A stretch of DNA of 64,000 nucleotides from Haliscomenobacter sp. (lineage in GTDB: Bacteria > Bacteroidota > Bacteroidia > Chitinophagales > Saprospiraceae): positions 1 to 64,000 of the forward strand of contig NZ_JADKCX010000022.1 of the NCBI RefSeq assembly GCF_016718685.1, written 5' to 3'. The translations under genes and the position numbers were made by a program. Positions 46,885-56,819 of the stretch are shown here, one piece after another (within the stretch, counting starts at the first letter, position 1; the number at the start of each line of letters is the position of its first letter). Below the pieces are notes generated by a model, which made no database searches, had not been told where the DNA came from, and saw nothing but the letters and a program-made list of their open reading frames with translations.

Positions 46885-48156
46885 CTATTTTGTCCGATAA
46901 CCCGCCACCGCATAATACAACACATATAAATAACAAGGCAACATGGTCACCATAAAGGCCATTTGAAAGCCCAAGCTTTTTGATATTTCACCGTAGACCA
47001 ATGGAATAATCGCCCCTCCGGCAATACCCATGATCATCAAGGCAGAGCCAATTTTAGTGAACTTGCCCAATTTGTTGATGCCCAAAGGAAAAATTGCTGG
47101 CCACATCGGCGCATTCGCCAAGCCCAACAAGGCAATGAACGTCACGGAGGTTTGCCCTTTGGTCAAAAAAGCAGCAATGGTAAAAATCACCCCCAGGATC
47201 GCAGCGTATTTCAAACTACTTTCCTGTGTGATGTATTTGGGAATGGCCATAATGCCAATGATGTAGCCAAGCAACATCGAAATCAGGGTAAATGAAGTGA
47301 AATATTTGGCTTGATCCAGCGAGAATCCAAGGTTTTTGCCATAAGTGCCAATCACGTCTCCAGCCATTACTTCTGCCCCCACGTACATGAAAATACACAA
47401 GGCGCCCAAAAGCAAATGAGGAAACTGGAATACACTGGTTTTATTGGTCGCTACTTTGTCATCACCTTCCAGATCTGCTTCCATGTTTACATCAGGCAAA
47501 GCAGAACGACGAATCCAAAACGCTAAAATAACCAGAATGATCGCCATGATGGTGTACGGCATGATCACCCTTTGGGCCAATTCATCCAGCAATGCGGCTT
47601 TTTGCACCTCGCTAGTGGCCGCGAGCACGTCTTGTTCCAGCTTTGATGCATTTTTCAGCACGATAGCCCCTAAAATAAGTGGACTCAGCGCACCGGCAAT
47701 TTTGTTACAAATCCCCATAAAACTGATGCGTTGTGCCGCACTTTCAATCGGCCCAATGATGCTGATGTAGGGGTTCGAAGCAGTTTGTAAAAGCGATAAA
47801 CCTGCGCCTTGTACAAACAATCCCGTAAGGAAAAGGGCAAAATTGCGCGTATTGGCCGCAGGGATAAAGATCAAAGATCCCAGAGCCATGACCAGAAGAC
47901 CCAAGGCCATCCCATTTTTAAAGCCAGTACGTTGTAAAATGCCGGAAGAGGGAATAGCCAAGAAAAAATAGGCCATGTAAAAGGCAGAGGTGACAAAAAA
48001 GGCCTGTGTATCGGTTTTTAATTCACAAGCCAATTTGAGAAAAGGAATGAGGGTTCCATTGAGCCAGGTTACAAACCCGAAAATGAAAAAAAGTACTCCA
48101 ATGATGATCATCGAAGTAAGGTAATTGCCTGCTTTCTGTGTCGTGCTTGAACTCAT
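46885..48156 (-). CDS. FucP/GluP-type sugar:proton symporter (MFS)
   Basis: 423 residues with about 12 membrane segments. FVTWLNGTLIPFLK, LQTASNPYISIIGP and NAPMWPAIFPLGINKLG are signatures of the fucose/glucose-galactose permease branch of the major facilitator superfamily. Next to galK, galactose or glucose is the likely substrate, by context only. It is convergent with galK across a long palindrome. Confidence 0.9.
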   Translation of the reverse strand: MSSSTTQKAGNYLTSMIIIGVLFFIFGFVTWLNGTLIPFLKLACELKTDTQAFFVTSAFYMAYFFLAIPSSGILQRTGFKNGMALGLLVMALGSLIFIPAANTRNFALFLTGLFVQGAGLSLLQTASNPYISIIGPIESAAQRISFMGICNKIAGALSPLILGAIVLKNASKLEQDVLAATSEVQKAALLDELAQRVIMPYTIMAIILVILAFWIRRSALPDVNMEADLEGDDKVATNKTSVFQFPHLLLGALCIFMYVGAEVMAGDVIGTYGKNLGFSLDQAKYFTSFTLISMLLGYIIGIMAIPKYITQESSLKYAAILGVIFTIAAFLTKGQTSVTFIALLGLANAPMWPAIFPLGINKLGKFTKIGSALMIMGIAGGAIIPLVYGEISKSLGFQMAFMVTMLPCYLYVLYYAVAGYRTK

Positions 48157-48259
48157 AAGGTATCTTTAGGTGGTGTAAATAGTTTCGAAAGGTAGTAAAA
48201 AAAGTTTCACAAAAAATCAAATCTCCCTGCTTGACATCAATTTTATCATCTGGCTACAA

Positions 48260-48271
48260 TGACAAATGTCA
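48260..48271. promoter_or_regulatory. Candidate operator TGACA-N2-TGTCA upstream of ccoI
   Basis: TGACAAATGTCA has arms TGACA and TGTCA, about 65 bases before the preferred ccoI start. It could bind a Crp/Fnr-type regulator; the match to any known consensus is only partial. Confidence 0.25.
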
Positions 48272-48336
48272 CTGCCAGGTATTTTGCCCCAAGGTACTTT
48301 TACACGCAGTATCACATATGCTTTAAACACGAGTCG

Positions 48337-50787
48337 ATGACGGCGAGTACCACCCTAAAGTCAAATGCCGGAAAAGTACGGGTAGACAACCATACCCAGT
48401 GCTACCATTGCAGCGAACCGCTGCCCACTACTCCCATTCCTTTTGATGAAAAATCTTTTTGTTGTGAAGGTTGTCGTACCGTTTACGAAATCCTGAACAC
48501 CAATGGTTTGTGTCAATATTATGCCATTGATGAAACGGCGGGCATCAGCCTGCGGGGCAAGCGCCGTGAAGAATATGCTTTTTTGGACGACCCGGAAGTA
48601 CTCAAACGTTTGGTGCAATTCAGCGACGGCAAAACCACCCGTATCACGCTCTTTTTACCCCAAATTCACTGCGCTTCCTGTATCTGGCTGTTAGAAAACC
48701 TCTACAAACTCAGCGATGGAGTCCAGTCCTCGCAGGTCAATTTCCTGAAAAGAGAATTACACCTTGTTTTTTCGGAAGAATACACCAGTTTGCGTAAAAT
48801 TGCCGAACTTTTGGCTAGCCTGGGTTATGCACCAGCGATCAATCTAGGCAGTTTGGATGAAGCAGCCCGTCCGGTCATCAACCGCAGTTTTGCCTATAAA
48901 ATCGGCGTTGCCGGATTTGCTTTTGGCAACATCATGCTGCTAAGCTTCCCGGAATACCTGGGACTAGATCACCTGACGGAATCGGGATTTTCCAAATATT
49001 TTGGCCTGCTCAACATTCTATTGTCACTACCGGTGATTTTTTAGTGCTCAAGACTATTTTCGCTCGGCCTACCAAAGCTTGCGTAGGGGTGAGCTCAATA
49101 TTGACGTACCTCTAGCTTTAGGTGCTGCCGTGCTTTTTCTACGCAGCGTATATGAAATTCTCAGCCATGCCGGAGCGGGTTACATGGATAGTCTGGCCGG
49201 GTTGATTTTCTTTTTGCTCATTGGCAAATGGTTTCAGCAACGCACGTATCACCATATTTCATTTGAACGGGATTACAAATCGTATTTCCCCATCTCTGCC
49301 CGCAAAAAAGTGGGCCAAACCGAACAATCCGTAGCCCTGGACAAACTGGATGCTGGTGATATCATCTTCGTCCGGAATGGTGAATTGATCCCTGCCGATG
49401 CCGTCATTTTGCGCGGAGAAGCCAAGATCGATTACAGTTTTGTCACTGGTGAAGCCGAACCCGTGAACATCCCCAGTGGTGAACGGGTGTTTGCCGGAGG
49501 CCGCCAAATGGGTGGCGTCATTGAATTGAGCCTCAGCAAAAAAGTCAGCCAAAGTTACCTGACCCAACTTTGGAACGAAGATGCTTTCAACAAAAAACAG
49601 GAAAGTCAGGCCAGCGTACTCGCGAATAAAGTGAGTCGCTATTTCACGACGGCCATTTTACTCATTGGCTTTATGACCCTGATTTATTGGTTGCCCCGCA
49701 ATACCAGCATTGCCATCAATGCCTTTACTGCGGTACTGATTGTGGCTTGTCCTTGCGCCGGAGCACTGGCGGTTCCCTTCACCTTGGGCAATGCCCTGCG
49801 CATTTTGGGGCGTTTTCATTTTTTCCTAAAAAATACCAATGCCATTGAAGCACTGTATCGGGTACATACGGTGGTGGTGGACAAAACAGGAACCATTACC
49901 GCCGGGCAAAAAAGCGCTGTCCAGTTCGTTGGGTCTCCGCTGAGTGCAACTGAAAAACAGCTGATCGCGGCGTTAAGTGGGCAAAGCAACCACCCGGCCA
50001 GCAAATTGATCCACAGTGAATTGTCCAAAGACAATCTAGAAGAAATCGCCATAGATTACGACGTAACTGAGTTCAGTGAAACCATCGGAAAAGGGGTAGA
50101 AGCAACGATTGGTAACCGCAAAATCAAGTTGGGTTCCCGTTCATTTATGGATGTTTTGCCGACGGATCCCGCGATAGATGGCGAAGGTGTTTACGTGCAG
50201 ATCAACAACGAAGTAAAGGGGTATTTTGTCCTGGAGCATTTTTTGCGGCCACAAGCAGTCGAAACCCTACAATACCTACAAAGTTTGGGTGAAGTCTACC
50301 TATTGAGCGGCGACAACGACCGGGAGGCAGAGCTCTTAGCGCCGATATTTAAAGACCGCGCCAATCTGCATTTCCGGCAAAGTCCAAAAGACAAATTACA
50401 ATTCATTCAGGATCTGCAAAACCAGGGTAAAAGGTACTCATGCTCGGCGATGGTCTCAATGACGCTGGCGCGCTGCGCCAGGCGGATGCGGGGATTGCCA
50501 TTACTGAAGATACGGCCAATTTCACCCCGGCTTCGGACGCCATTTTGAGTGCCGAACGGTTCCATCGTTTGCCCGCTTATATGGAGTATGCCCGCAGAAG
50601 TATTCACCTGGTTTTTGGTGCTTATTCCTTGGCCTTATTGTACAATATTGTTGGTTTGAGTTTTGCGGTGCAAGGCACTTTGTCCCCTGTAGTAGCGGCC
50701 ATTTTGATGCCCCTGAGTTCGATCAGCATTGTGATTTTTGGCACCATTTCGAGCAACTGGCTAGCAGCGAAGGTGTTGAAGAAATAA
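48337..50787 (+). CDS. ccoI: Copper-type P1B ATPase, CcoI/FixI-like (two frameshifts)
   Basis: About 816 residues from ATG 48337. The N-terminal CcoI-type cysteine domain (CYHCSEPL, CCEGC) is followed by a heavy-metal domain with CASC. Membrane motif CPCAGALAVPF, phosphorylation site DKTGTIT, and hinge GDGLNDAGAL are present. CcoI-type pumps export copper for cytochrome cbb3 oxidase assembly. Breaks: T6 near 49036-49041 (one T fewer reads VIFSAQDYF) and a missing G near 50431-50433 (restores VLMLGDGLNDA). The usual partners ccoS and ccoN/O do not follow; the next gene is serC on the other strand. Confidence 0.88.
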
Positions 50788-50795
50788 TTTTATCT

Positions 50796-50861
50796 GGCCA
50801 CGAAGACACCAAGGCGCTAAGGGAAATGGTTTCACTTTATGCTCTTCGTGTCTTTGTGGTT
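50796..50861. repeat. Hairpin between ccoI and serC ends
   Basis: GGCCACGAAGACAC on the left pairs with GTGTCTTTGTGG on the right with one mismatch; a second CGAAG/CTTCG pairing is possible. No T tract. Confidence 0.6.
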
Positions 50862-50886
50862 AAATAATGGGCAGCGCAGCTGCAAT

Positions 50887-51960
50887 CTATCCATGCCGCT
50901 GCGCAAAATCTCGCATCAAATCCGCCAACAATTGGACACTTTCCAAGAGTAAGGCATTGTACATGGAGGCGCGGAAGCCACCAACGGTGGGGAAACCTTT
51001 GACTCCGACCACGTCATTTTGGGCGGCAAAATCCAAAAATTTCTGCTCCAATTCGGGACGATTGATCCGAAAACAAGCATTCATTACCGAACGATCCTCT
51101 ACCCGTACACTACCTGTGAACAAAGGGTTTTCATCAATTTCGGCATAAATTAATGCAGCCTTTTGCGCGTTGCGCCGGGCCATTTCTTCCAGTCCGCCCT
51201 GTGCCAGCGTCCACCGCAAGGCCAAAAGGGCGACGTAGATGGCAAAGGTTGGGGCAGTATGGTACAAAGAATGTTCAGCAACATGCGTTGCATAGTCGAA
51301 TATCGTAGGAATTTTACGGGCTTGTCGTTGCTCAAGCAGCGCTTTGCGGATGACCACACACGTTGTACCTGCAATGCCAAAATTCTTTTGAGCACTGGCA
51401 AAAATCAATCCAAATTTTTCAATGGGCAGCGGGCGAGTCAAAAAATCGGAAGTCATATCTGCTACAATTGGCACGGCAAGATCAGGGTATTCCTGCCACT
51501 GTGTACCATCGATGGTTTCGTTTGAAACGAGGTGGAAATATTGGGCATCAGCGGGTAAGTGCCAACCTTGTGGAATGTGGTCAAATCGAGTGACTTCCGA
51601 TGAAGCCGGAACCACTACCCTACCCAGTTCCTGGGCTGCTTTGATGGCCTTGTCCGCCCAAAAGCCCGTATTGACAATGGCCACGGAACGATTGGTATTC
51701 AACAAATTCATGGGTGCAATAGCCAATTGTGCCGAGGCCCCGCCCTGCATCCAGATCACTTCGTAGTCTTCACCCAAACCATAAAGGCGCTTGACCAAAG
51801 CACTGGCCTCTTCCACGACGGCCATGACTTGCGGCGAGCGGTGGCTCATTTCAGCGAAAGACATGCCCGCTCCCTGGTACTCCAGCAGGCTTTGTGCTGC
51901 CTCTTCCAATACCACGTTAGGGATCGTAGCGGGGCCGGGATTGAAGTTGTGCTTTCTCAT
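50887..51960 (-). CDS. serC: Phosphoserine aminotransferase SerC
   Basis: 357 residues from ATG 51960 (MRKHNFNPGPATIP); the longer reading runs into a repeat. FNPGPATIP, the MQGGASAQL phosphate loop and the PLP lysine region FASAQKNFGIAG are all intact. It makes phosphoserine from 3-phosphohydroxypyruvate. Last gene of a run of minus-strand genes. Confidence 0.95.
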   Translation of the reverse strand: MRKHNFNPGPATIPNVVLEEAAQSLLEYQGAGMSFAEMSHRSPQVMAVVEEASALVKRLYGLGEDYEVIWMQGGASAQLAIAPMNLLNTNRSVAIVNTGFWADKAIKAAQELGRVVVPASSEVTRFDHIPQGWHLPADAQYFHLVSNETIDGTQWQEYPDLAVPIVADMTSDFLTRPLPIEKFGLIFASAQKNFGIAGTTCVVIRKALLEQRQARKIPTIFDYATHVAEHSLYHTAPTFAIYVALLALRWTLAQGGLEEMARRNAQKAALIYAEIDENPLFTGSVRVEDRSVMNACFRINRPELEQKFLDFAAQNDVVGVKGFPTVGGFRASMYNALLLESVQLLADLMRDFAQRHG

Positions 51961-51984
51961 TTTGAAATAAAGTGAAGTGTTAAA

Positions 51985-52019
51985 AGAACGGTCACCGAGC
52001 GAAGTCGAAGTGTCGTTCT
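51985..52019. repeat. Short palindrome with GGTCACCGAGCG core
   Basis: AGAACG and CGTTCT bracket GGTCACCGAGCGAAGTC, the third copy of the core found in the loops at 18279 and 20767. It lies between the acyltransferase stop and the serC start. Confidence 0.75.
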
Positions 52020-52022
52020 CTA

Positions 52023-52859
52023 TCAAATCTTCAAACCTTCAACTTTGCTCCGCAAAAAGCCCAACATTTCGGGGCGTTTACAAGACCGCTCCAGGTCTTC
52101 AATACAAATCGGGTCTCCGATATTGACCCGAATGCTGCGCTTCATTTTGTTGATGGCTTCAAACAGCAACATGCCTAGCCGCAGGGGCATACTCACCTGA
52201 CTGACCATCTGAAACAGCCGGCTGTTTTGCCCTTCGATGTACATTGGAATGACTGTAGCGCGGGATTGTAGAATGAGTTTTATAACAAAATTCTTCCATT
52301 CCATTTCTTCGGCAGGACCAAACCAACTGCGGGCGGTGGCCACTGCTCCGGAAGGAAAAATAGCCAATGCTTCGCCTTGTTTTAGTCTTTCGATGGCCCG
52401 ATCTCTTGAATCAATATTGGTGCGCAGCGCTTCTTTGGTTTCCCGAAAATCAATGGGCAAAAGATATGGTTTCAAGCGTTCGTCGCGGGTGAGTACTTCA
52501 TTGACCAGAAACACAAATTCCTTCCGCACTTCTGCTACGATCGCTGCCAACATCAGGCCGTCTACCAAGCCATAAGGGTGATTGGAAATGAATACGATAG
52601 GGCCTTCTATTGGCACTTTCTCCAGTTGACCACGATCCAAGACCATTTCGACTTTCAGCTGTTGCAAAGCCAGGCTCCAAAGAGCGGTGGGATGGACATT
52701 CAAGTCGCGGATTTGGTTGTACATCCGCTCAATTTTGCCACGTCCGGTGGCATATTCGATGCCTTCAATCAGCAATTTTTTCCACCAGGGGTCGTTCGCA
52801 TCCGCATAGGTGAATTCAGCCCAACGTCCTTCGTTGGCAATAGTCGTATTGTTTTCCAT
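52023..52859 (-). CDS. Lysophospholipid acyltransferase-like protein (PlsC fold)
   Basis: 278 residues. SNHPYGLVDGLMLA gives the NHxxxxD catalytic motif; FPSGAVATAR is the substrate-binding FPSG motif of the family. It likely acylates a lysophospholipid or a glycolipid. It starts 6 bases after the GT4 gene in the same direction, so a lipid-linked glycan role is possible. Confidence 0.85.
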   Translation of the reverse strand: MENNTTIANEGRWAEFTYADANDPWWKKLLIEGIEYATGRGKIERMYNQIRDLNVHPTALWSLALQQLKVEMVLDRGQLEKVPIEGPIVFISNHPYGLVDGLMLAAIVAEVRKEFVFLVNEVLTRDERLKPYLLPIDFRETKEALRTNIDSRDRAIERLKQGEALAIFPSGAVATARSWFGPAEEMEWKNFVIKLILQSRATVIPMYIEGQNSRLFQMVSQVSMPLRLGMLLFEAINKMKRSIRVNIGDPICIEDLERSCKRPEMLGFLRSKVEGLKI

Positions 52860-52865
52860 GGCAAT

Positions 52866-54065
52866 CTAATCTAACCTTTCAATGCCAGCAAGTAGTTTTT
52901 TAGCTACATCCCGGTAATCAAATTCTCTTTTTACTAAGGCTCGGGCAGCTTTTCCCAATTTTCGCGCAAGGTGCGGATTTTCTCGCAAACCCAATAATTG
53001 CTGCACATATTCCTCGGGTGTATTTGCTAAAAAAAACTCTTTGCCATCTTGAGCTGGAATGCCTTCCAGGGCAATCGTTGTTCCCAATACTACTCTTTCC
53101 AGGGCCATTGCTTCCAAGACTTTGACCTTGATTCCGCTACCAGAACGCATTGGCGCTAAAGAAATTGGGTGTGCAGCCATGAAAGCCGCCGCATCAGGTA
53201 CTTCACCTGTAAATTTAATACCAGGAACTTTATGTTTCAAAAAATGAGCTGGAGCGTTGCGTCCTGCAATTTCAAAAACCAGTTCGGGGAAGTGGCGGCG
53301 CAGCATTGGCCACACCTTCTGGATAAACCACTCCAAAGCTTCCTGATTGGGCATCCAGTCCAATGAACCGATGAACCCCAGACTGAGCGGTTGTAGCACA
53401 TCCGGTTCTTGGACTGGATACCTGTCCAAATCCAATCCGATTGGTGCCACCAAATGGTACCCTTGGTATCCAAGGCGTTTAAATTCCGCTAAATCGTGTG
53501 CAGAAACCGTAGCCAAGAGGTCGTATTTTTTTAATTGAGCAATTTCAAATCGACGCAATTTATGGGTCAGGTGGCGCAGATACTGGCGTTTTAGCCCCGG
53601 AGCGGTGTTGGCAATGATCCGTTCCCAAATGGCAAACTCTACATTATGGCTACGCATGACTACGGCCGCTTTACTTTTGGAACGTATCATAGGGATGTAT
53701 GGGGCTAAATATAAGGTCTCCAGCAAGATGGCGTCGTAATTGTTGCGCGCTAAGGCTTCCGATAGTGCGGCGGCAAACTCCGGTGTGTCAAAACGGGAAA
53801 CGTGATAGGACTCGCGGGAAAAGAGATTTTGAAAAGCCCCAATGGTGCTAAGCTTGTTGTCAACTTTTACCGCATTGATTTCCGTGTAATGGGAAAATTC
53901 GGCAGGCCAATCACTGGGGGCATAAAAATGTTTACTGGTGTTCATGGCCAACAAATCCACTGTGCAACCTTGTTCCACAAGTCCTCGACTGAGGAAATAC
54001 ACCGCGATGGCTTCTCCTTCTTTGAGCGGGAAGGGGAACTTTTTGCACAATTGGAGGATACGCAT
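52866..54065 (-). CDS. GT4-family glycosyltransferase
   Basis: 399 residues with a two-domain GT-B layout. N-terminus CKKFPFPLKEGEAIAVYFLS; C-terminal nucleotide-sugar site with LAPMRSGSGIKVKVLEAMALERVVLGT, the E-x7-E region. Donor and acceptor cannot be told. Co-transcribed with the acyltransferase. Confidence 0.88.
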   Translation of the reverse strand: MRILQLCKKFPFPLKEGEAIAVYFLSRGLVEQGCTVDLLAMNTSKHFYAPSDWPAEFSHYTEINAVKVDNKLSTIGAFQNLFSRESYHVSRFDTPEFAAALSEALARNNYDAILLETLYLAPYIPMIRSKSKAAVVMRSHNVEFAIWERIIANTAPGLKRQYLRHLTHKLRRFEIAQLKKYDLLATVSAHDLAEFKRLGYQGYHLVAPIGLDLDRYPVQEPDVLQPLSLGFIGSLDWMPNQEALEWFIQKVWPMLRRHFPELVFEIAGRNAPAHFLKHKVPGIKFTGEVPDAAAFMAAHPISLAPMRSGSGIKVKVLEAMALERVVLGTTIALEGIPAQDGKEFFLANTPEEYVQQLLGLRENPHLARKLGKAARALVKREFDYRDVAKKLLAGIERLD

Positions 54066-54083
54066 AGGGTTGAGGGTTCGGGA

Positions 54084-54152
54084 GTTTGAGGGTTCGGGAG
54101 TTCGGGGGTTTGGGGAAATTTGCTTGTCCCACGAACTCCCGAACCCTCAAAC
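54084..54152. repeat. Palindrome of GGGTTCGGGAGTT words
   Basis: Perfect 21-bp stem (54084-54104 with 54132-54152), preceded by a further direct copy of the word at 54068-54083. It ends two bases before the cupin gene stop and uses the same GGGTTCG words as 6838 and 57511. Confidence 0.85.
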
Positions 54153-54153
54153 C

Positions 54154-54528
54154 CTAAACGATTTCAGTGTCTTTCGACCAGGCCGGATCAACGATGCACA
54201 AAAAGCGGATCGTTGCGGTTCCGGTGTTGTCGAGGTATTGCTCTGCGCCAGCGGGGATGAACAATACATCTCCCGTACGCAAAACGGCTGCTTGTCCATC
54301 CACATAAGCCGTCCCTTCACCATCCAGGATGATGTACACCTCGGAGCGATCCAACAAACGATGGGGCAAAGATGCTTTACCCGACTCCAGTTCGGCGTGT
54401 GCCAAACTGTAAGCCATCGGCACACCTTCGTTTTTGGGGTGCAACACTTCCCGGATCAGGGTATCGTCCCCTGCTGTAAATGGAGTGATGTCGGCAATTG
54501 TTTTTTTGATCATGGCGGATTGGGTCAT
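54154..54528 (-). CDS. Small cupin protein
   Basis: 124 residues. The double-stranded beta-helix shows HRLLDRSEVYIILDGEG (cupin motif 1) and GDVLFIPAGAEQYLDNTG (motif 2, with few metal His). It may be a phosphomannose-isomerase-like or metal-binding cupin; function unknown. Its ATG overlaps the M1 peptidase stop (ATGA), so it is coupled to that gene. Confidence 0.85.
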   Translation of the reverse strand: MTQSAMIKKTIADITPFTAGDDTLIREVLHPKNEGVPMAYSLAHAELESGKASLPHRLLDRSEVYIILDGEGTAYVDGQAAVLRTGDVLFIPAGAEQYLDNTGTATIRFLCIVDPAWSKDTEIV

Positions 54529-56381
54529 AACCTGCGGTTGTTGTTGCGGTTGGTATCCGCCATTCTGGTGGTGGGGTCAATTTCCACACTTTCAATCTCG
54601 GTAGCTGCGGCTTTCAAATGCAGTTCATAACTGGGATTTACCCAAGACCAATCTGCTTCTACCCGATAAGGTGTAGTGGCATTTTCGGCTGGTTTGGCTC
54701 CGCGCATGATGTCGAGTGGAATGTTGATGATTTCTTTTTTTTCCGTTTTTGTAGTTGACCGTAACGTCAAGGGGCATGGGCATCTTGCCTACCCGTTTCA
54801 AGACGACTTTGGTGCCAGCATCCTCGGTTTCAATGGCATCCACGGCATAATCGATGCTGTGGATCGAGTTGACCCAATATTCTTTGTACCAATCCAATTC
54901 CAGCCCAGAAACCTTTTCAAATACCCGAATCATGTCATTGACATTGGGGTGTTTGAACTTCCAGGTGTTGAAATACAAGAGCAATCCTTTGTCCAGGGCA
55001 GGTTTGCCAATGACGTACTCCAACTGGTTCATAAATACTGCTCCTTTGCTATATGAACCTAAGCCATAGGCGAAATTGGTGGAAAAATGATCTGCGTGGG
55101 TGCTGAGTGGTTCTTCTTCGCCTGATTCGGCCAGGTTGAAATACCCGGCGTAGGTTGGCGCAAAAGGATTGTCCACTTTGTTTCTTCCAGGAATCAGTTT
55201 TTCAGCCGCCAGGTAATTGCTGATGTCCTGGGTCGCATAATCGGTAAATCCTTCATCCATCCAAGGGTAAAGGCTTTCGTTAGAGCCCAAAACCATTTGG
55301 TACCAACTGTGCATGAGTTCATGAACCGATACCCCCACCAAACTTGGCATGGAACGGTTTCCGGTAATCAAGGTCGCCATCGGGTATTCCATGCCTCCAT
55401 CGCCACCTTGGATAAAGGAATATTGCTGGTAGGGATATTGTCCAAAACGGCTGTTGATGTAAGTAAACGCCCGATCCATCACTTTGGGCAGCGCGCCCCA
55501 ATTGTCCTGGGTACGCTCGTTTTTGAGGTAAAAGAAATGCAGGGTTAAGCCATCGGCACGCTTCAGGCTGGTATGGGTATAATTGGGGTCAGCGGCCCAC
55601 ATGAAATCGTGTACATTGGGCGCTTTAAAATGCCAGGTCAGTTTGTTGCCTTTGGCGGGTTTAGGGGCTTGGCCTTCGGGCAAGTAACCATGCCCAATTT
55701 CTTCTGGGTTTTGCAGATAGCCAGAGCCGCCAATCACGTATTGTTTGTCGATGCTGATTTTTACATCAAAATCCCCCCAAATGCCGTAAAATTCTCGGGC
55801 GATGTAGGGGTTGGCATGCCATCCCTGATAATCGTATTCGCACATTTTGGGGTACCATTGCGCCATGGAATAATCCACACCCTCGGCATTGTCGCGTCCC
55901 GAACGGCGAATTTGAAGGGGTACCTGTCCATCAAAGTTCATCTCAAAACCACGCTACTTTTGGGCAAAATGGGCTTGTCCAGGGTTACCTCCAGGATGGT
56001 TCCTTCGGTTTGGTACTTCAGGGCTACACCGTCTTTGGTCAGTTTGTTGACTTTCAGGTAGCCAATTTCGTTGGGTTTGAGTTTGCCGATGCGTGCACCT
56101 ACCCGAGAATCGGGATCAGGAAGGGTTTGTGAACGTACATCCATTGCACTTCCGGGCTGAAAAGCGTTAAAATACAGGTGGTAAAACACTCGGGTAAGGG
56201 TATCCGGCGAGTTGTTGTAGTACACCAGGCGTTGGGTTCCTCCAAATTGGTCTTTATCGACATCAAAATCGATTTCCATTTGGTATTCGACCCTTTGCTG
56301 CCAACGATCAGCCTGACTAAAGCCCAATAACGGCAAAAATATACTGCTTGCGATCCACGCGAAGCGACTCCACTCCCTCAT
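54525..56381 (-). CDS. M1-family metallopeptidase, exported (two frameshifts)
   Basis: About 618 residues from ATG 56381, with a signal peptide ending LGFSQ. The M1 features are GGDGGMEYPM (exopeptidase motif variant) and HELMHSW with a downstream Glu in WMDEGFTDY. It should cut N-terminal residues or process peptides in the periplasm. Breaks: A4 at 55945-55948 (restores VVFEMNFDGQ) and the T8 run 54735-54742 (restores NGKKEIINIP). The following cupin gene overlaps its stop by 4 bases. Confidence 0.85.
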
Positions 56382-56570
56382 TATGCAGGTGTTTCTGTGA
56401 AATAAATAACTTCTGGAACGCGAAAATAGCAAGGAATAATGTACACCTATCTAGCCCAATGAAAATTATCGCCAGAAAACACCATTCTGTAGGTCAATGG
56501 CAATTGTCTGTTTTTTTTGAACCAAAACAATGGAGGAGTGTACCAAGATGTCGGAACGACACAAGTGTAG

Positions 56571-56669
56571 AAAAAAAATAAGGTGAGACACACCACGAGC
56601 GCTCAACTTCATACCCTTGCTGCGTTTCCACCCTGGGGGATTAAAAGGAGCAGCCCAAGTGCGCTCACC
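56571..56669 (-). ncRNA. ffs: Signal recognition particle RNA (small SRP RNA)
   Basis: On the minus strand the sequence begins GGTGAGCGCAC and ends GTGTGTCTCACC, which pair to close the RNA (GGTGAG with CTCACC). In the middle lies the SRP domain IV: CCCCCAGG, the tetraloop region GTGGAAAC, and the asymmetric-loop partner GCAGCAAGGG. This is the Ffh-binding site of bacterial SRP RNA. A T8 run follows directly (terminator). A consensus promoter precedes it. About 88 nt plus a U tail, the small bacterial form without an Alu domain. Confidence 0.88.
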
Positions 56670-56675
56670 GGACTG

Positions 56676-56706
56676 CAAAAGTAGTATAAGCCAGCAATTC
56701 TGCAAA
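56676..56706 (-). promoter_or_regulatory. Consensus promoter of the SRP RNA gene
   Basis: TTTG (minus strand, 56706-56703), 19-base spacer, TACTTTTG (56683-56676). Both boxes and spacing match the Bacteroidota primary sigma consensus. The predicted start is at the first G of the RNA near 56669. Confidence 0.8.
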
Positions 56707-56819
56707 TACTTTTGAATTTTTTTAATTTTATTTGCAAAAAAATAAAAATGGCAATCAGATTCGGAAGCAAAACTTAAACCCCGACTTCATGCGTTAATCT
56801 TTAAAATCTCTGGTAAGCC

